Notes under the pieces: generated by a model
Told to the model about the DNA's origin: nothing
Databases searched by the model: none
What the model saw: the letters and a program-made list of their open reading frames with translations, nothing else
NCBI GenBank assembly: GCA_016795155.1
Contig: JAEUIE010000036.1
Span: 1-64,000 of the forward strand
DNA: 64,000 nucleotides
Direction: 5' to 3'
DNA from: Planctomycetia bacterium
Lineage (GTDB): Bacteria > Planctomycetota > Planctomycetia > Gemmatales > HRBIN36
In this document: one piece after another, positions 1 to 8,842 of the stretch
How the letters are laid out: each line of letters opens with the position of its first letter
Position numbering within the stretch: position 1 is the stretch's first letter
Made by a program: the position numbers and the translations under genes

Positions 1-42
1 CTGAAAATCCTTAGGTCGCCGGTTCAAGCCCGGCTCTGTCCA
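1..42 (+). tRNA. tRNA-Phe (GAA), 3' half only
   Basis: The window opens inside a tRNA. Visible parts are an anticodon loop CTGAAAA (anticodon GAA if T at position 2 is U33), the 3' side of the anticodon stem (TCCTT), a five-base variable loop, a perfect T arm (GCCGG, loop TTCAAGC, CCGGC), the 3' acceptor strand TCTGTCC and discriminator A. The 5' half lies outside the window, so the anticodon stem and acceptor pairing cannot be checked. CCA is not encoded. Confidence 0.6.
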
Positions 43-49
43 CTCGATG

Positions 50-86
50 CAACCCCCGGAATCTTCGGGGGTTGTGTCGTTTTAGG
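50..86 (+). terminator. Intrinsic terminator after the tRNA
   Basis: A perfect 9-bp stem (50-58 with 66-74, CAACCCCCG/CGGGGGTTG) closes a seven-base loop and is followed by a T-containing tail. It lies eight bases past the tRNA end and would end the tRNA transcript. It could also act on the convergent DUF1501 gene. Confidence 0.75.
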
Positions 87-141
87 AATATTAGTGTGTC
101 TGTGTAGACCGGCAGAAATGTCGGTGCCACTCCGCCAATAC

Positions 142-1452
142 TTAAGCAAACAGTTCTTTGACCACGGTGCCGCCATCGACAATCTTGATGGGCCGGCCCA
201 CGCCGCTCATGTTTTCCTTGCGTGGGTTGATCTGCAAGGCCTGGTAGAACGAGCAGAAAAGATCAGTCACCGAAACAGGGCGATCTTTGACATCGCGGCC
301 ATCGGCACTCGTGCTGCCGATCACCTGTCCACCTTTGATGCCGCCACCACCCAGCATCACGTTGAAGGCGCGGGGATAATGATCGCGGCCGGTTCGGGCA
401 TTAATGTTGGGGGTACGGCCGAATTCACCCATCCAGATGACCAGAGTTTTCTCCAGCATACCTCGATCTTTCAGATCGCTGATCAGAGCCGACATGCCCT
501 GATCCACTTCTGCCGACAGGCGACTGGTTTTGGTGAAGTTGTCATCGTGGGTATCCCAGTTGCCATGACTGACTTCAACAAACGTGACACCGGTTTCCAC
601 GAGCTTGCGAGCAAGCAGGCATCCCTGGCCGAAGTTGGTTTTACCGTACCGTTCGCGAACCGTGTCTTTTTCCTTGCTGAGATCAAATGAAGCCAGCTTG
701 GGAGAAAGAATCATGTTGGAAGCGGATTGATAAATGGCTTTCTGATCAACCACACGGGCCTGACCGCCTTGGCTGGCAAAGTCTTTACTGAGTGCATCCA
801 TCAAACCCAGTCGGCGATTGAGACGTTTGCCATCGACACCGGTGGGGAGTTCCACGTTTTGGGGCAGCCGGTTGGGATCGGGCACCATAAACGGGGCGTA
901 GCTCATACCGAGGAAACCTGAACCCAGGCCTGCAACATCCTGCCCGCCTCCACCACCGATATTGACATAGTGAGGGAGATCAAACGTGGGGTCAGCAATT
1001 TCGCTGGCCACCATGCTACCCAGGCTCGGATACTTGATGCTACCTGAAGGAACATAGCTGGTGTGCATCTGGTACACGGCTCGGGGATGGTTGCCCTCCT
1101 TACTGGTCATGGATCGGATAATAGCCAGCTCATTCATCAGCTTAGCGGTGCGTTCCCAACCCTTGGCAATCTGTATGCCGGAAACCGCAGTGGAAATGGC
1201 TTCCGTGGGGCCACCCGTTTTGGTGTTGGGCTTGGGATCAAACGTTTCAAACTGTGAAGGGCCGCCACGCATAAACAGCAGAATGCAGGACATACCTTTT
1301 TTCCGCAATTCGGGAGCAGCAGCCCGTACCTGATCCATCCAGGAGAGCCCGCCGAGTGCGGTGGTGCCCAGTGCAACCTGCTTGATGAAGTGTCTGCGGT
1401 GTGTCAGATCACCATGTCGAGATACACGAAGATTTAGGTTATGCGTCAGCAT
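142..1452 (-). CDS. DUF1501 domain protein, exported
   Basis: A 436-residue member of the DUF1501 family, abundant in planctomycetes and related to the sulfatase/alkaline phosphatase fold. Its biochemical role is unknown. The N-terminus has a twin-arginine-like signal (HRRHFIKQ followed by a hydrophobic stretch), suggesting Tat export. I chose the ATG at 1452 because an AGG lies nine bases upstream; the ATG at 1459-1461 sits directly on that AGG. The gene starts 29 bp after the stop of the DUF1549/DUF1553 gene, the usual partner of DUF1501, so the two are probably cotranscribed and work together at the cell envelope. Confidence 0.9.
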   Translation of the reverse strand: MLTHNLNLRVSRHGDLTHRRHFIKQVALGTTALGGLSWMDQVRAAAPELRKKGMSCILLFMRGGPSQFETFDPKPNTKTGGPTEAISTAVSGIQIAKGWERTAKLMNELAIIRSMTSKEGNHPRAVYQMHTSYVPSGSIKYPSLGSMVASEIADPTFDLPHYVNIGGGGGQDVAGLGSGFLGMSYAPFMVPDPNRLPQNVELPTGVDGKRLNRRLGLMDALSKDFASQGGQARVVDQKAIYQSASNMILSPKLASFDLSKEKDTVRERYGKTNFGQGCLLARKLVETGVTFVEVSHGNWDTHDDNFTKTSRLSAEVDQGMSALISDLKDRGMLEKTLVIWMGEFGRTPNINARTGRDHYPRAFNVMLGGGGIKGGQVIGSTSADGRDVKDRPVSVTDLFCSFYQALQINPRKENMSGVGRPIKIVDGGTVVKELFA

Positions 1453-1481
1453 GGAATTCATCCTGTGATCGGAATGAAGAT

Positions 1482-3227
1482 TTAGCGTTTGGTCTGGAAT
1501 TCAGCCGAGTTGAGGAGTGCCCAGAAGAGATCTTCGTAAGCATCCTGGTGTTTGCCGAGCCGTTTGATGTAATCGAGACTAATTCGTTCTTCGCGTGCGG
1601 TGGGTGTGCGAGCGAGAACTCTCAGGTAGAGAGCTTGAACAGCATCCTTATCGCTGGTGTGCGTTTTGAGAATCTTGCCGAGGGTGCTTTCAGGTGTTGC
1701 TCGAACACGTCCCTGAATAGTGGGATTATTCATCAGCATCAATGCCTGGGCGATGCTTGATTCGATTTCATCCTGCTTGCTGTTGGGATCATAGGCAAAG
1801 ATACCCTTGAAAACTCCTTCGAAGCCAAAGCGTCTGGCGAGTCGTTCAGCCGGGCCAACTGCCTTGGCGGGCGGATTCTTGCCGAACCCGGGACGCTGCA
1901 AGGGCTGTTGCAGATTTCCCAAGGCACCATTGAGTGCATTCCATATTTCATCGGCTGACAGGCGGGAAGGGTAGTTGCCTGCAAAATGAATGTGCTGGTC
2001 GGCAGTATCGCCCAGCCTGACCTGGCGCTGATAGGTTTCGGAATTCATGATCAGGCGATAGAGATCACGAATGTCGGTACCTGTCAGTTTGAAATGTTGT
2101 GATAACTTGAGCAGTACTTCCGGATAAGTTGCTTCCATCAGTGGCCCCATGTTATCAACGGGGTTGTAGAAAGACTGACCCATCAAATCGCCCCACAGGC
2201 GATTCACCATGTTGGCATAGAACCAGTAGTTGTTTTCTGAAGTGACGTACTTGGCCAACATGCCACGACGTTCAGCATCATCCAGTCCGCGAGGTGGCTT
2301 TTCACCAGTCAGAAACTTTGGCTGTGTCAGGTGAGTTTTCTTGGGATCATCCTTATCGGGCATGCGATATTCACCTACGATGGAGGCGAAGATAGTGAAC
2401 CCGACAATGCGGTTTTCTTCGCGTACCGGGCGGTCCTTGGTGCGAGCGAAGAAAGCTGTCAATTCATGGAACTGTTCCCGTTTCCAGATATCGTTGGGAT
2501 GATCGTGGCATTGGGCACATTGAATCTGAATGCCCATGAAGACGCGAGCCGTATCCGAGGCACGCTCGACATTGGCTTCAGCCCCCAGGTGGGTCAAAAG
2601 GAAGTAGCCAGCGCCAGAATCTTTCTTGGAAGCAGTGTCGCTTCCGGGGCCGTAGCGGATTTCCCCGGAAGCAGTGATCATTTCCTTGGTCATGTCGATC
2701 CAGGAAGTATTCTTCCGCATGGAGTCCGCCAGCCAGGCTTCGAACTTGGGTTCATTGGCTTTGGTACGGATTTCGGTGGAACGCATGGAAACAACGTCAC
2801 GCCAGTATCTGGCCCAGTGCTTGTTGAAATCATCACTGGCGAGCAACTGATCGATCAGCTCGCTGCGTTTGCTCTTATTTTTGTCATTGACAAACTGCTT
2901 GATCTGGGAAGGTTCGGGAAGTTTGCCAGCCAGATCAAGATACACCCGGCGGATGAATTGTTCATCTGTGGTACGTGCTGCCAACTTCAGTCCTTCCTGC
3001 GACTGAAGTTTATTGAGAATTGAATCGATATCGGAAGGGATGAGCTTGCTGGCTTTGGAATCCTTCCATTCTTGAGGAATAACATCGACTTTTTCGAGTT
3101 TCTTGCCGTAGTTCTTATCGGTCGACGCAGATTTGCTGGTTTTTGCACTGTCGTCGGCAAACAGCATGCTGGAGGAAAGTGCCAGCAGGCAGGTCAAGCT
3201 CAGTGAGCGTATGAAATAGTTCTTCAT
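1482..3227 (-). CDS. DUF1549/DUF1553 domain protein, secreted
   Basis: A 581-residue protein with an N-terminal signal peptide (MKNYFIRSLSLTCLLAL, cleavage near LFA-DD), then a DUF1549 region and a C-terminal DUF1553 region. The motif CAQCHDHPNDIW near the middle is the conserved DUF1549 signature; it resembles a haem c site, but family members are not established cytochromes. Start at 3227 was chosen over 3371 because GAGG lies six bases upstream and the signal peptide follows directly. First gene of a two-gene unit with DUF1501. Such pairs are highly multiplied in planctomycetes, and their substrate is not known. Confidence 0.9.
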   Translation of the reverse strand: MKNYFIRSLSLTCLLALSSSMLFADDSAKTSKSASTDKNYGKKLEKVDVIPQEWKDSKASKLIPSDIDSILNKLQSQEGLKLAARTTDEQFIRRVYLDLAGKLPEPSQIKQFVNDKNKSKRSELIDQLLASDDFNKHWARYWRDVVSMRSTEIRTKANEPKFEAWLADSMRKNTSWIDMTKEMITASGEIRYGPGSDTASKKDSGAGYFLLTHLGAEANVERASDTARVFMGIQIQCAQCHDHPNDIWKREQFHELTAFFARTKDRPVREENRIVGFTIFASIVGEYRMPDKDDPKKTHLTQPKFLTGEKPPRGLDDAERRGMLAKYVTSENNYWFYANMVNRLWGDLMGQSFYNPVDNMGPLMEATYPEVLLKLSQHFKLTGTDIRDLYRLIMNSETYQRQVRLGDTADQHIHFAGNYPSRLSADEIWNALNGALGNLQQPLQRPGFGKNPPAKAVGPAERLARRFGFEGVFKGIFAYDPNSKQDEIESSIAQALMLMNNPTIQGRVRATPESTLGKILKTHTSDKDAVQALYLRVLARTPTAREERISLDYIKRLGKHQDAYEDLFWALLNSAEFQTKR

Positions 3228-3318
3228 GATTACCTCGAAGCAGGCGAGGCCAGGGTTTTCTCTATGGACATTGTAACCCCAAATACTGCGGGAAGTTCTG
3301 AGAAAAACCCACTTGCAG

Positions 3319-4662
3319 TTAGTCATCGGCCAGGGGCTTTTCGGCATCGACCAGATACCAGAAAATAACACCTATCCCGAAGATCACTGCATACATGGTC
3401 ATGCACCAGGTATAGCCTTGTGCTTCCACCTTGCCACCCGCCAGCGTGTAGTGACTGATGATCAAACCGGTGAGGAAATTACTCAATGCACCGCCCAGGT
3501 TGCCGATCATGTTCATGCAACCCGCGACGATGGCTGCATAGCGTTTGCCAATGTCTTGAGTGGTAGCCCAGGCTGGCCCCATCGTCAGATCATTGCTGAA
3601 ACCGACCAATGTCAGGCAACCTATCAGAATGTAGGGATTGGATTGATTGAGGATAGCAGCTACATAGGCCAGGCTGCACCCAGCAAAGCCGAGCATACCA
3701 AACAGCTTGCGGCCCCATGCCCTGTTACCAGTTCGTCGAATGTATTTATCCGAAAGAGAACCACCCCAGATACAGGCGATGCCACCCAGCAGGAATGGAC
3801 CACCCGTCATGAGTGCCACGCCCAGCTGGTAGCCTACACTGGTGCTGGCCTGCACACCGAAACTCTGCTTCATCAGGGTGGGCAGGAAGTACATCAAGAA
3901 ATACCAGCCGAAGTTGGTACAGAAGTACATGCCACAGAGAAACCACAAATTTGGCTGACTGAACAGATGCTTCCACGGAACGGCAGTATGTCCTCCTGAG
4001 GATTGCTTCTTGCCTTGCTGAATCAGTTCTTGTTCTGCTGCATTGGTACCGAGATGCTCAGCAGGTTTGTTCTTGAAAGTAGCATAAAAGATACCCACCC
4101 AGAGTACGCCTAGAGCAGCAAAGATGGCAATGGTGAGTCGCCAATCGAGGCCCAGGGCAACGGTCATGAAGATCCAGATAAATGGAGTCAAGCCACCCAT
4201 CAGGCGCGAAGAGAACCAGACCATACCCTGAACGAATGCTCTTTGCGAAGCAGGAAACCAGTGGTATAGCGCTTTGGAAATGTTCGGAAACGCACCGGCT
4301 TCGCCAGCACCAAAGAGAAACTGGATGACTACCAAGGCCCAGAAACCGATGCTGATGCCGGTTCCTAAAAGAGGTAGCCCTGCGAGTGCCATCAATCCCA
4401 GAAAGAACGACCAGAACACTACGATGCGGAGCAGTGTCTTGCGCGGGCCGTAGGTATCCCCCAGCCAGCCTCCGGGAATTTCGAACAAGGCATAGGCAAC
4501 CTGGAATGCAACAAGCAGGAGAAAGTAATCCTTCTCTTCGTACCCGACTGCCTCCATCACTGGCTTCTTGGCGTTGCCATTGAGAGCCCGGTCGAGATAC
4601 GTAATCATGGCCAGGCTGCACATGAGGCCAAGCACACGATAGCGAACAAAGGTAGGTTGCAT
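3319..4662 (-). CDS. MFS transporter, anion:cation symporter (ACS)-like family
   Basis: A 447-residue, twelve-helix major facilitator protein. The first loop reads GDTYGPRK, matching the MFS motif between helices 2 and 3, and the N-terminal ITYLDRALNG resembles hexuronate/galactonate-type ACS transporters, which take up sugar acids with protons. The substrate cannot be assigned. The start ATG at 4662 shares its A with the TGA stop of the upstream TPR gene (TGATG), a sign of translational coupling; the longer frame to 4761 is inside that gene. Last gene of the SDR-TPR-MFS run. Confidence 0.88.
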   Translation of the reverse strand: MQPTFVRYRVLGLMCSLAMITYLDRALNGNAKKPVMEAVGYEEKDYFLLLVAFQVAYALFEIPGGWLGDTYGPRKTLLRIVVFWSFFLGLMALAGLPLLGTGISIGFWALVVIQFLFGAGEAGAFPNISKALYHWFPASQRAFVQGMVWFSSRLMGGLTPFIWIFMTVALGLDWRLTIAIFAALGVLWVGIFYATFKNKPAEHLGTNAAEQELIQQGKKQSSGGHTAVPWKHLFSQPNLWFLCGMYFCTNFGWYFLMYFLPTLMKQSFGVQASTSVGYQLGVALMTGGPFLLGGIACIWGGSLSDKYIRRTGNRAWGRKLFGMLGFAGCSLAYVAAILNQSNPYILIGCLTLVGFSNDLTMGPAWATTQDIGKRYAAIVAGCMNMIGNLGGALSNFLTGLIISHYTLAGGKVEAQGYTWCMTMYAVIFGIGVIFWYLVDAEKPLADD

Positions 4663-5891
4663 CAGGTACGCCGTGGTTTGGAGAGAGTGCGATACCATTC
4701 CGAAAATTGCCAATACAGCATGGCAATGGCGAGAATAACGCCCAAGGCAATCAGAGCCCAATGCCAGGGCTGAATCTCGAATGGTTTTGCCGGCTTTTCA
4801 GGCACATCGCCAATGTTGTCACCACCAGCAAAAAGGTCACTGGCCTGTTTGCGGGGCGGAAGAGCTGACGCGATATTCATCAACTGAAGAGGTTCACTGT
4901 TACTATTGATGGCTGCAGCTATGGATTGCCCCAGCGATTGAGCCAGCCAGGCTTCAGGAGGTTTGGAAGTTCCCCAGCGGTCTTTTAGCGACTTCCAGTA
5001 CATGGCTTCCTGCACCAGGGCACGACGCTGTTTCAATTGAGGATGCGACAGTCGAAAAGTGTCAACCGAATCCTTGTACAACTCCAGGGCAAAAGGCTGT
5101 TGCTGTATAACCATGAACCATTCTGCCAGTTGCCAATGCAGTCTGCCATCATCAGGCAGCCAGACCAGCAATTGTTCGATCTGCTTCGTGGCAGTCTGTG
5201 GCGATTGTTGTGGAAGTTTCTGCACTTCAACCGGAGCCAGTTTGCCGTAGTGCCATTGTCCCGACTGGTCGACAAACCGAAATGGAGCAGCCGCTCTGCC
5301 AAAGAGCAAATCGAGATCGGGCTGGGCGCCTCGGGGCAGGTTTTCCCGCAATCGACGTTGCACCAGGCGAAGGTGAAGTTCTTCCATTTCACGTTTATCT
5401 TCAGGAGCCAGATCAACCGCGGATTGCAATAGTCGTTCAGCAGCATCGAGTTTACCGGTCAGCTGATATGCAGTTCCCAGGTTGGCAGCGAGAGCAAAGT
5501 GGCGCGGGTTGGCTCGAGCTGCGGGTTCCAGCACCTGAACAGCTTCTTCAAATGCCGGGATGCGTGGATTAACCTGTTTCAAGTAAAGCAAATACCCACC
5601 CAGGTCAGCCTGTTCATCAGGTGTCAGTTGCGGATTGGCTCGCAGTAGGCGGACCTTTTCAAGAAATTGAGTGCGATGTGGCGTGGGGACGCCTTTCATG
5701 GTGACATCAGGAGGGCCATATCCCCGCAGGTGCCGTAGCTGCTTTGCGAAATCGGCAGGCGAAACAACCGGAGCAAGATTTTCACCACGGACATGTATAC
5801 CTGCGTCAGCAGGCGTGATTGTCATCAGCACCATGACTGCACTGATGATGCAACGGTCTGGAAACTGAAATAGAATAGCAAATCGATTCAT
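4662..5891 (-). CDS. TPR-containing protein with C-terminal membrane anchor
   Basis: A 409-residue protein with a likely N-terminal signal or membrane segment (CIISAVMVLMTI), a tetratricopeptide-like region around residues 95-180 (repeated A-x-L-G-x-A-Y patterns) and a C-terminal transmembrane helix (ALIALGVILAIAMLYW) ending in a short basic tail. This predicts a mostly periplasmic, membrane-anchored protein. It begins 13 bp after the SDR stop and its stop overlaps the MFS start, so it is part of one operon. Start MNRFAIL at 5891 was preferred because the frame upstream runs into the SDR gene; no clear ribosome site is seen. Function unknown. Confidence 0.75.
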   Translation of the reverse strand: MNRFAILFQFPDRCIISAVMVLMTITPADAGIHVRGENLAPVVSPADFAKQLRHLRGYGPPDVTMKGVPTPHRTQFLEKVRLLRANPQLTPDEQADLGGYLLYLKQVNPRIPAFEEAVQVLEPAARANPRHFALAANLGTAYQLTGKLDAAERLLQSAVDLAPEDKREMEELHLRLVQRRLRENLPRGAQPDLDLLFGRAAAPFRFVDQSGQWHYGKLAPVEVQKLPQQSPQTATKQIEQLLVWLPDDGRLHWQLAEWFMVIQQQPFALELYKDSVDTFRLSHPQLKQRRALVQEAMYWKSLKDRWGTSKPPEAWLAQSLGQSIAAAINSNSEPLQLMNIASALPPRKQASDLFAGGDNIGDVPEKPAKPFEIQPWHWALIALGVILAIAMLYWQFSEWYRTLSKPRRT

Positions 5892-5904
5892 CGTGGAATG
5901 AGGA

Positions 5905-6660
5905 TTACTCGAGTGTGTTGCCACCATTGACCGAGAGTTTCTGTCCGGTGATGAACTTGGCTGCATCACTGGCCAGGAAAGTCACTGCATCGCCAATATC
6001 ATCCGGCACGCCCATATGTCCCATGGGAACAGCTTTGGCATACTGGTCTTTCAATTCCTGCGGTTCGTTGGCATGTCGTTCGGTGGGAATCCAGCCGGGT
6101 GCAACCAGGTTGACCGTGATATTGAATTTGGCGAGTTCCATTGCCCAGGAGCGGGTCAAACCAAGTTGAGCACCCTTGGCCGCAACATATTGTGAAAACT
6201 CAGGTACTCCTTTTTCGAAGACTTCCGAACCGATGTTGATAACACGACCCCAGCGTTTCTTCTTCATGGCGGGTAGGGTTGCCTGCAGCAGGAGCAGGGG
6301 GCTTTTGACAAAGAATTCCAGTTGATCGAGGCACGCCTGCCAGGTGAGGTCTTCAATTTTGATAAAGGGCTGAGGGCCAGTACCGTTGGGGACCAGAATA
6401 TCAATGGGGCCAAAGGCCTTTTCAGTTTCTGCGACGATTCGCTGAATGTCCTTCTCGGAACGTGCATCACCGCCAAGAGCGATGGCCTGTCCACCCACCT
6501 GCTTAATGCTGGCAACCAGCTTTTCTGCTTTTTCGGGGCTGGCAAAGTAGTTGACAACTACCCTGGCGCCGGCTGCTGCCAATTTGCTGGCAATGGATGC
6601 GCCAAGACCACGCGAGGCACCGGTGATGAGGGCGACATGACCAGACAGGGAATGACTCAT
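5905..6660 (-). CDS. Short-chain dehydrogenase/reductase, FabG-like
   Basis: A 251-residue classical SDR. The cofactor motif TGASRGLG lies at the N-terminus, the catalytic serine follows INIGS, and the YVAAK motif supplies Tyr and Lys. The usual NNAG structural motif is replaced by NGTG. The C-terminal end (ITGQKLSVNGG) is typical of 3-oxoacyl-ACP-reductase-like SDRs, but with an MFS sugar-acid transporter in the same operon a sugar or sugar-acid dehydrogenase is equally possible. It heads a three-gene run (SDR, TPR, MFS) and is divergent from the histidine kinase gene at 6768. Confidence 0.9.
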   Translation of the reverse strand: MSHSLSGHVALITGASRGLGASIASKLAAAGARVVVNYFASPEKAEKLVASIKQVGGQAIALGGDARSEKDIQRIVAETEKAFGPIDILVPNGTGPQPFIKIEDLTWQACLDQLEFFVKSPLLLLQATLPAMKKKRWGRVINIGSEVFEKGVPEFSQYVAAKGAQLGLTRSWAMELAKFNITVNLVAPGWIPTERHANEPQELKDQYAKAVPMGHMGVPDDIGDAVTFLASDAAKFITGQKLSVNGGNTLE

Positions 6661-6767
6661 AACACCTTCCTTTTGATAACTTTAGTAGTGTAGTAATTCT
6701 CGCAGTTCACTGGCACCTCTGATGATGGGCATTGCCGTGAGTGGCCTGTCTCTGTTATCCTGAGAAG

Positions 6768-8393
6768 ATGTCATATCGTACGCTCAAACGATTGATGGGT
6801 GAAACCAATCTCGAACGCAAGTGCCGCTTGCTGTTCGGGTTGGCGACGCTGCTGCTCATCACCGGCAGCTTTCTCTGGTATGGCTGGAGCACGGCAGGGT
6901 TGGCTTATGAGCAGGCTGAAACCGCAAGTCGGCTGGCTGCAACCCAGGCACTCATGCAGGCACATCTCAAAAAAGGAATTCCCAATGAACTCATCGGGTT
7001 AATTGAGCAGATTCCTGATATTTACATTCCACCCGATTCGCTGCTCAACACAGCAATCATTACCAGGAAATCTACACAGGAAGATGAAACAAAAATATTT
7101 TCATACTTTCAGGCTCAGGAAGCATCCGCCTTAAGGCACACTTCGGCATTTGTGAATGATAGATACGAATACCGACTGGCACTCCGTGCTGAAACGGCAT
7201 GCATGTCGTGTCATCGTACGGTCGATCCCAAGGTCGAGCAAATGGGAGCCTTGATGGGGGTGGTGCGAGTCAGTATTCCTGCCAGGGAATTTACTGACCG
7301 GGTTCATATCAATATTGCCATTCTGATAACGACAGCGTTGATTTCAGCATTACTGCTGTCTGCAGGAAGCTGGCTGATTATTCGCTATGTGATTGTCAAG
7401 CCGGTGAAGCATCTGAAAGATGTCAGTGATGCCATTGCTTCGGGCAAGCTGAATATCCGCAGCGAGATTCTGACAGGCGATGAATTTGAAGATCTCTCCC
7501 ATGCCTACAACCGCATGTTGCGCAGCCTGATGGATAAGGAAGATGAACTGCGTAAGCTGAATACCGATCTCAATCGATCAGTAGATGATCTTGCTCAAGC
7601 GAATCTGGCGCTGCATACAGCTAATCAGCTCAAGGGCGACTTTCTGGCGACCATGAGTCATGAACTTCGCACGCCACTTTCCGTCATCATCGGGTTCAGT
7701 GAACTACTTAACAATGCTGCACTGACAGACAAGCAGCGCAAATGGATCGAGAATATTCACAGCAGCGGCAAGCATCTGTTGAATCTTCTCAACGATGTTC
7801 TGGAACTGGCGAAGATTGAAGCAGGCAAGATGCAGGTAAATGTACAGGAATTCAATGTCAGGGATTTGTGTGAGAGTGTAGCGACCATTTTCCGGCAGCA
7901 GGCTGAAAGCAAAAGACTGGTACTCGACTGTGATGTGCAGGAAACATTGCCCCATGTCAAGCAGGATTCACAAAAGCTGCGTCAGATTCTGTGGAACCTG
8001 TTATCCAATGCTGTTAAATTTACGCCCGAAGGTGGCCGTATCCAGATGGTGGTAACCGACGAGGAGAATGACCTGATAGTCAAAGTTATTGACACGGGTG
8101 TTGGCATTGCACCAGAAGATCAGGAAGCAGTGTTCGAGAAGTTCAGACAGACGAGCCAGGTGTTGACCAGGGAGCAGGGGGGCAGCGGTCTGGGGTTATC
8201 TATTTCGAAAGAACTTGCCAAGCTGCTGGGTGGAGATCTGACGCTGCAAAGTACCCTGGGGCAGGGGACTACTTTCACCCTGCGGATACCATTGCAATTG
8301 GACGATGGACCTGGCATGCCCGAAGAGTCTGAAGTCGATGCATTGCAGCAAGGCACTACCCGCGAACTGGCAGAAATTGCAACTGGTTCGTAA
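6768..8393 (+). CDS. Sensor histidine kinase with CXXCH-containing periplasmic domain
   Basis: A 541-residue membrane sensor kinase. Domains in order: transmembrane helix about 19-39; extracytoplasmic domain with CMSCH near residue 145, a c-type haem attachment motif as in DUF3365-like sensors; second helix about 181-204; HAMP linker; HisKA with phospho-accepting His in SHELRTPL; and HATPase_c with N, G1 (DTGVGIAPED) and G2 (GGSGLGLS) boxes. This suggests a redox, gas or haem-sensing kinase; haem attachment is inferred. No response regulator is adjacent. Start ATG 6768 was chosen over a GTG at 6741. The 3' end overlaps the convergent phosphodiesterase gene by 38 bp. Confidence 0.9.
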   Translation: MSYRTLKRLMGETNLERKCRLLFGLATLLLITGSFLWYGWSTAGLAYEQAETASRLAATQALMQAHLKKGIPNELIGLIEQIPDIYIPPDSLLNTAIITRKSTQEDETKIFSYFQAQEASALRHTSAFVNDRYEYRLALRAETACMSCHRTVDPKVEQMGALMGVVRVSIPAREFTDRVHINIAILITTALISALLLSAGSWLIIRYVIVKPVKHLKDVSDAIASGKLNIRSEILTGDEFEDLSHAYNRMLRSLMDKEDELRKLNTDLNRSVDDLAQANLALHTANQLKGDFLATMSHELRTPLSVIIGFSELLNNAALTDKQRKWIENIHSSGKHLLNLLNDVLELAKIEAGKMQVNVQEFNVRDLCESVATIFRQQAESKRLVLDCDVQETLPHVKQDSQKLRQILWNLLSNAVKFTPEGGRIQMVVTDEENDLIVKVIDTGVGIAPEDQEAVFEKFRQTSQVLTREQGGSGLGLSISKELAKLLGGDLTLQSTLGQGTTFTLRIPLQLDDGPGMPEESEVDALQQGTTRELAEIATGS

Positions 8394-8841
8394 GCAGATT
8401 TAGGGTTGCAACGCTGTATTCCGAAGCACGATGCAATGCCCCCGGATTAATACAGCGTATATTCCGCGTTAGTTCATCGTGAGCAACGTGAGTATGCCCG
8501 GAAAGCATATAATCGGGCTCTTGCATCATCAGCGCCTGCATTTCCCGATATAGATGGCCGTGTGTGATTGCGATGCGTTTGCCGGCCAGCTCGATGATGT
8601 CGCCTCGGTGCAGATAGTTGAGATGGTTCATCAGTGTTAAGGCATGCCTGAGCTCGGCATCATCATCGTTGTTGCCCATTACGAAATAAGTAGGCCAGCC
8701 TGTAAAAAGCGCGAGGATATCAGGATGACTGATATCCCCGCAATGGATCAATGTTTCGATACCTGCATCCTGCAGTTGATGTACTGCCTTTGCCGTCCGT
8801 TCCAGGCGATTGTGCGTATCGGAAATGATGCCCAGAAGCAT
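8356..8841 (-). CDS. YfcE/MJ0936-type metallophosphodiesterase
   Basis: A 161-residue calcineurin-like phosphoesterase, the full length of the family. Metal-binding motifs are all present: SDTHN near the N-terminus, HCGDISH, GNND, THGH and SGHTH. Proteins of this type hydrolyse simple phosphodiesters in the cytoplasm; the physiological substrate is generally unclear. The start ATG is one base after the stop of the PilT-like gene, so both are cotranscribed. The C-terminal codons overlap the end of the histidine kinase gene on the other strand. Confidence 0.9.
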   Translation of the reverse strand: MLLGIISDTHNRLERTAKAVHQLQDAGIETLIHCGDISHPDILALFTGWPTYFVMGNNDDDAELRHALTLMNHLNYLHRGDIIELAGKRIAITHGHLYREMQALMMQEPDYMLSGHTHVAHDELTRNIRCINPGALHRASEYSVATLNLLTNQLQFLPVRG

Positions 8842-8842
8842 G

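Noticed and set aside
2510-2540. CAQCH in the DUF1549 protein as a haem c site
   Set aside because: The motif is the conserved DUF1549 signature and does not by itself show haem binding; no other cytochrome features are present.
2331-3023. 230-codon plus-strand frame inside the DUF1549 gene
   Set aside because: It is antisense to a well-supported gene, has no ribosome site and encodes nothing recognisable.
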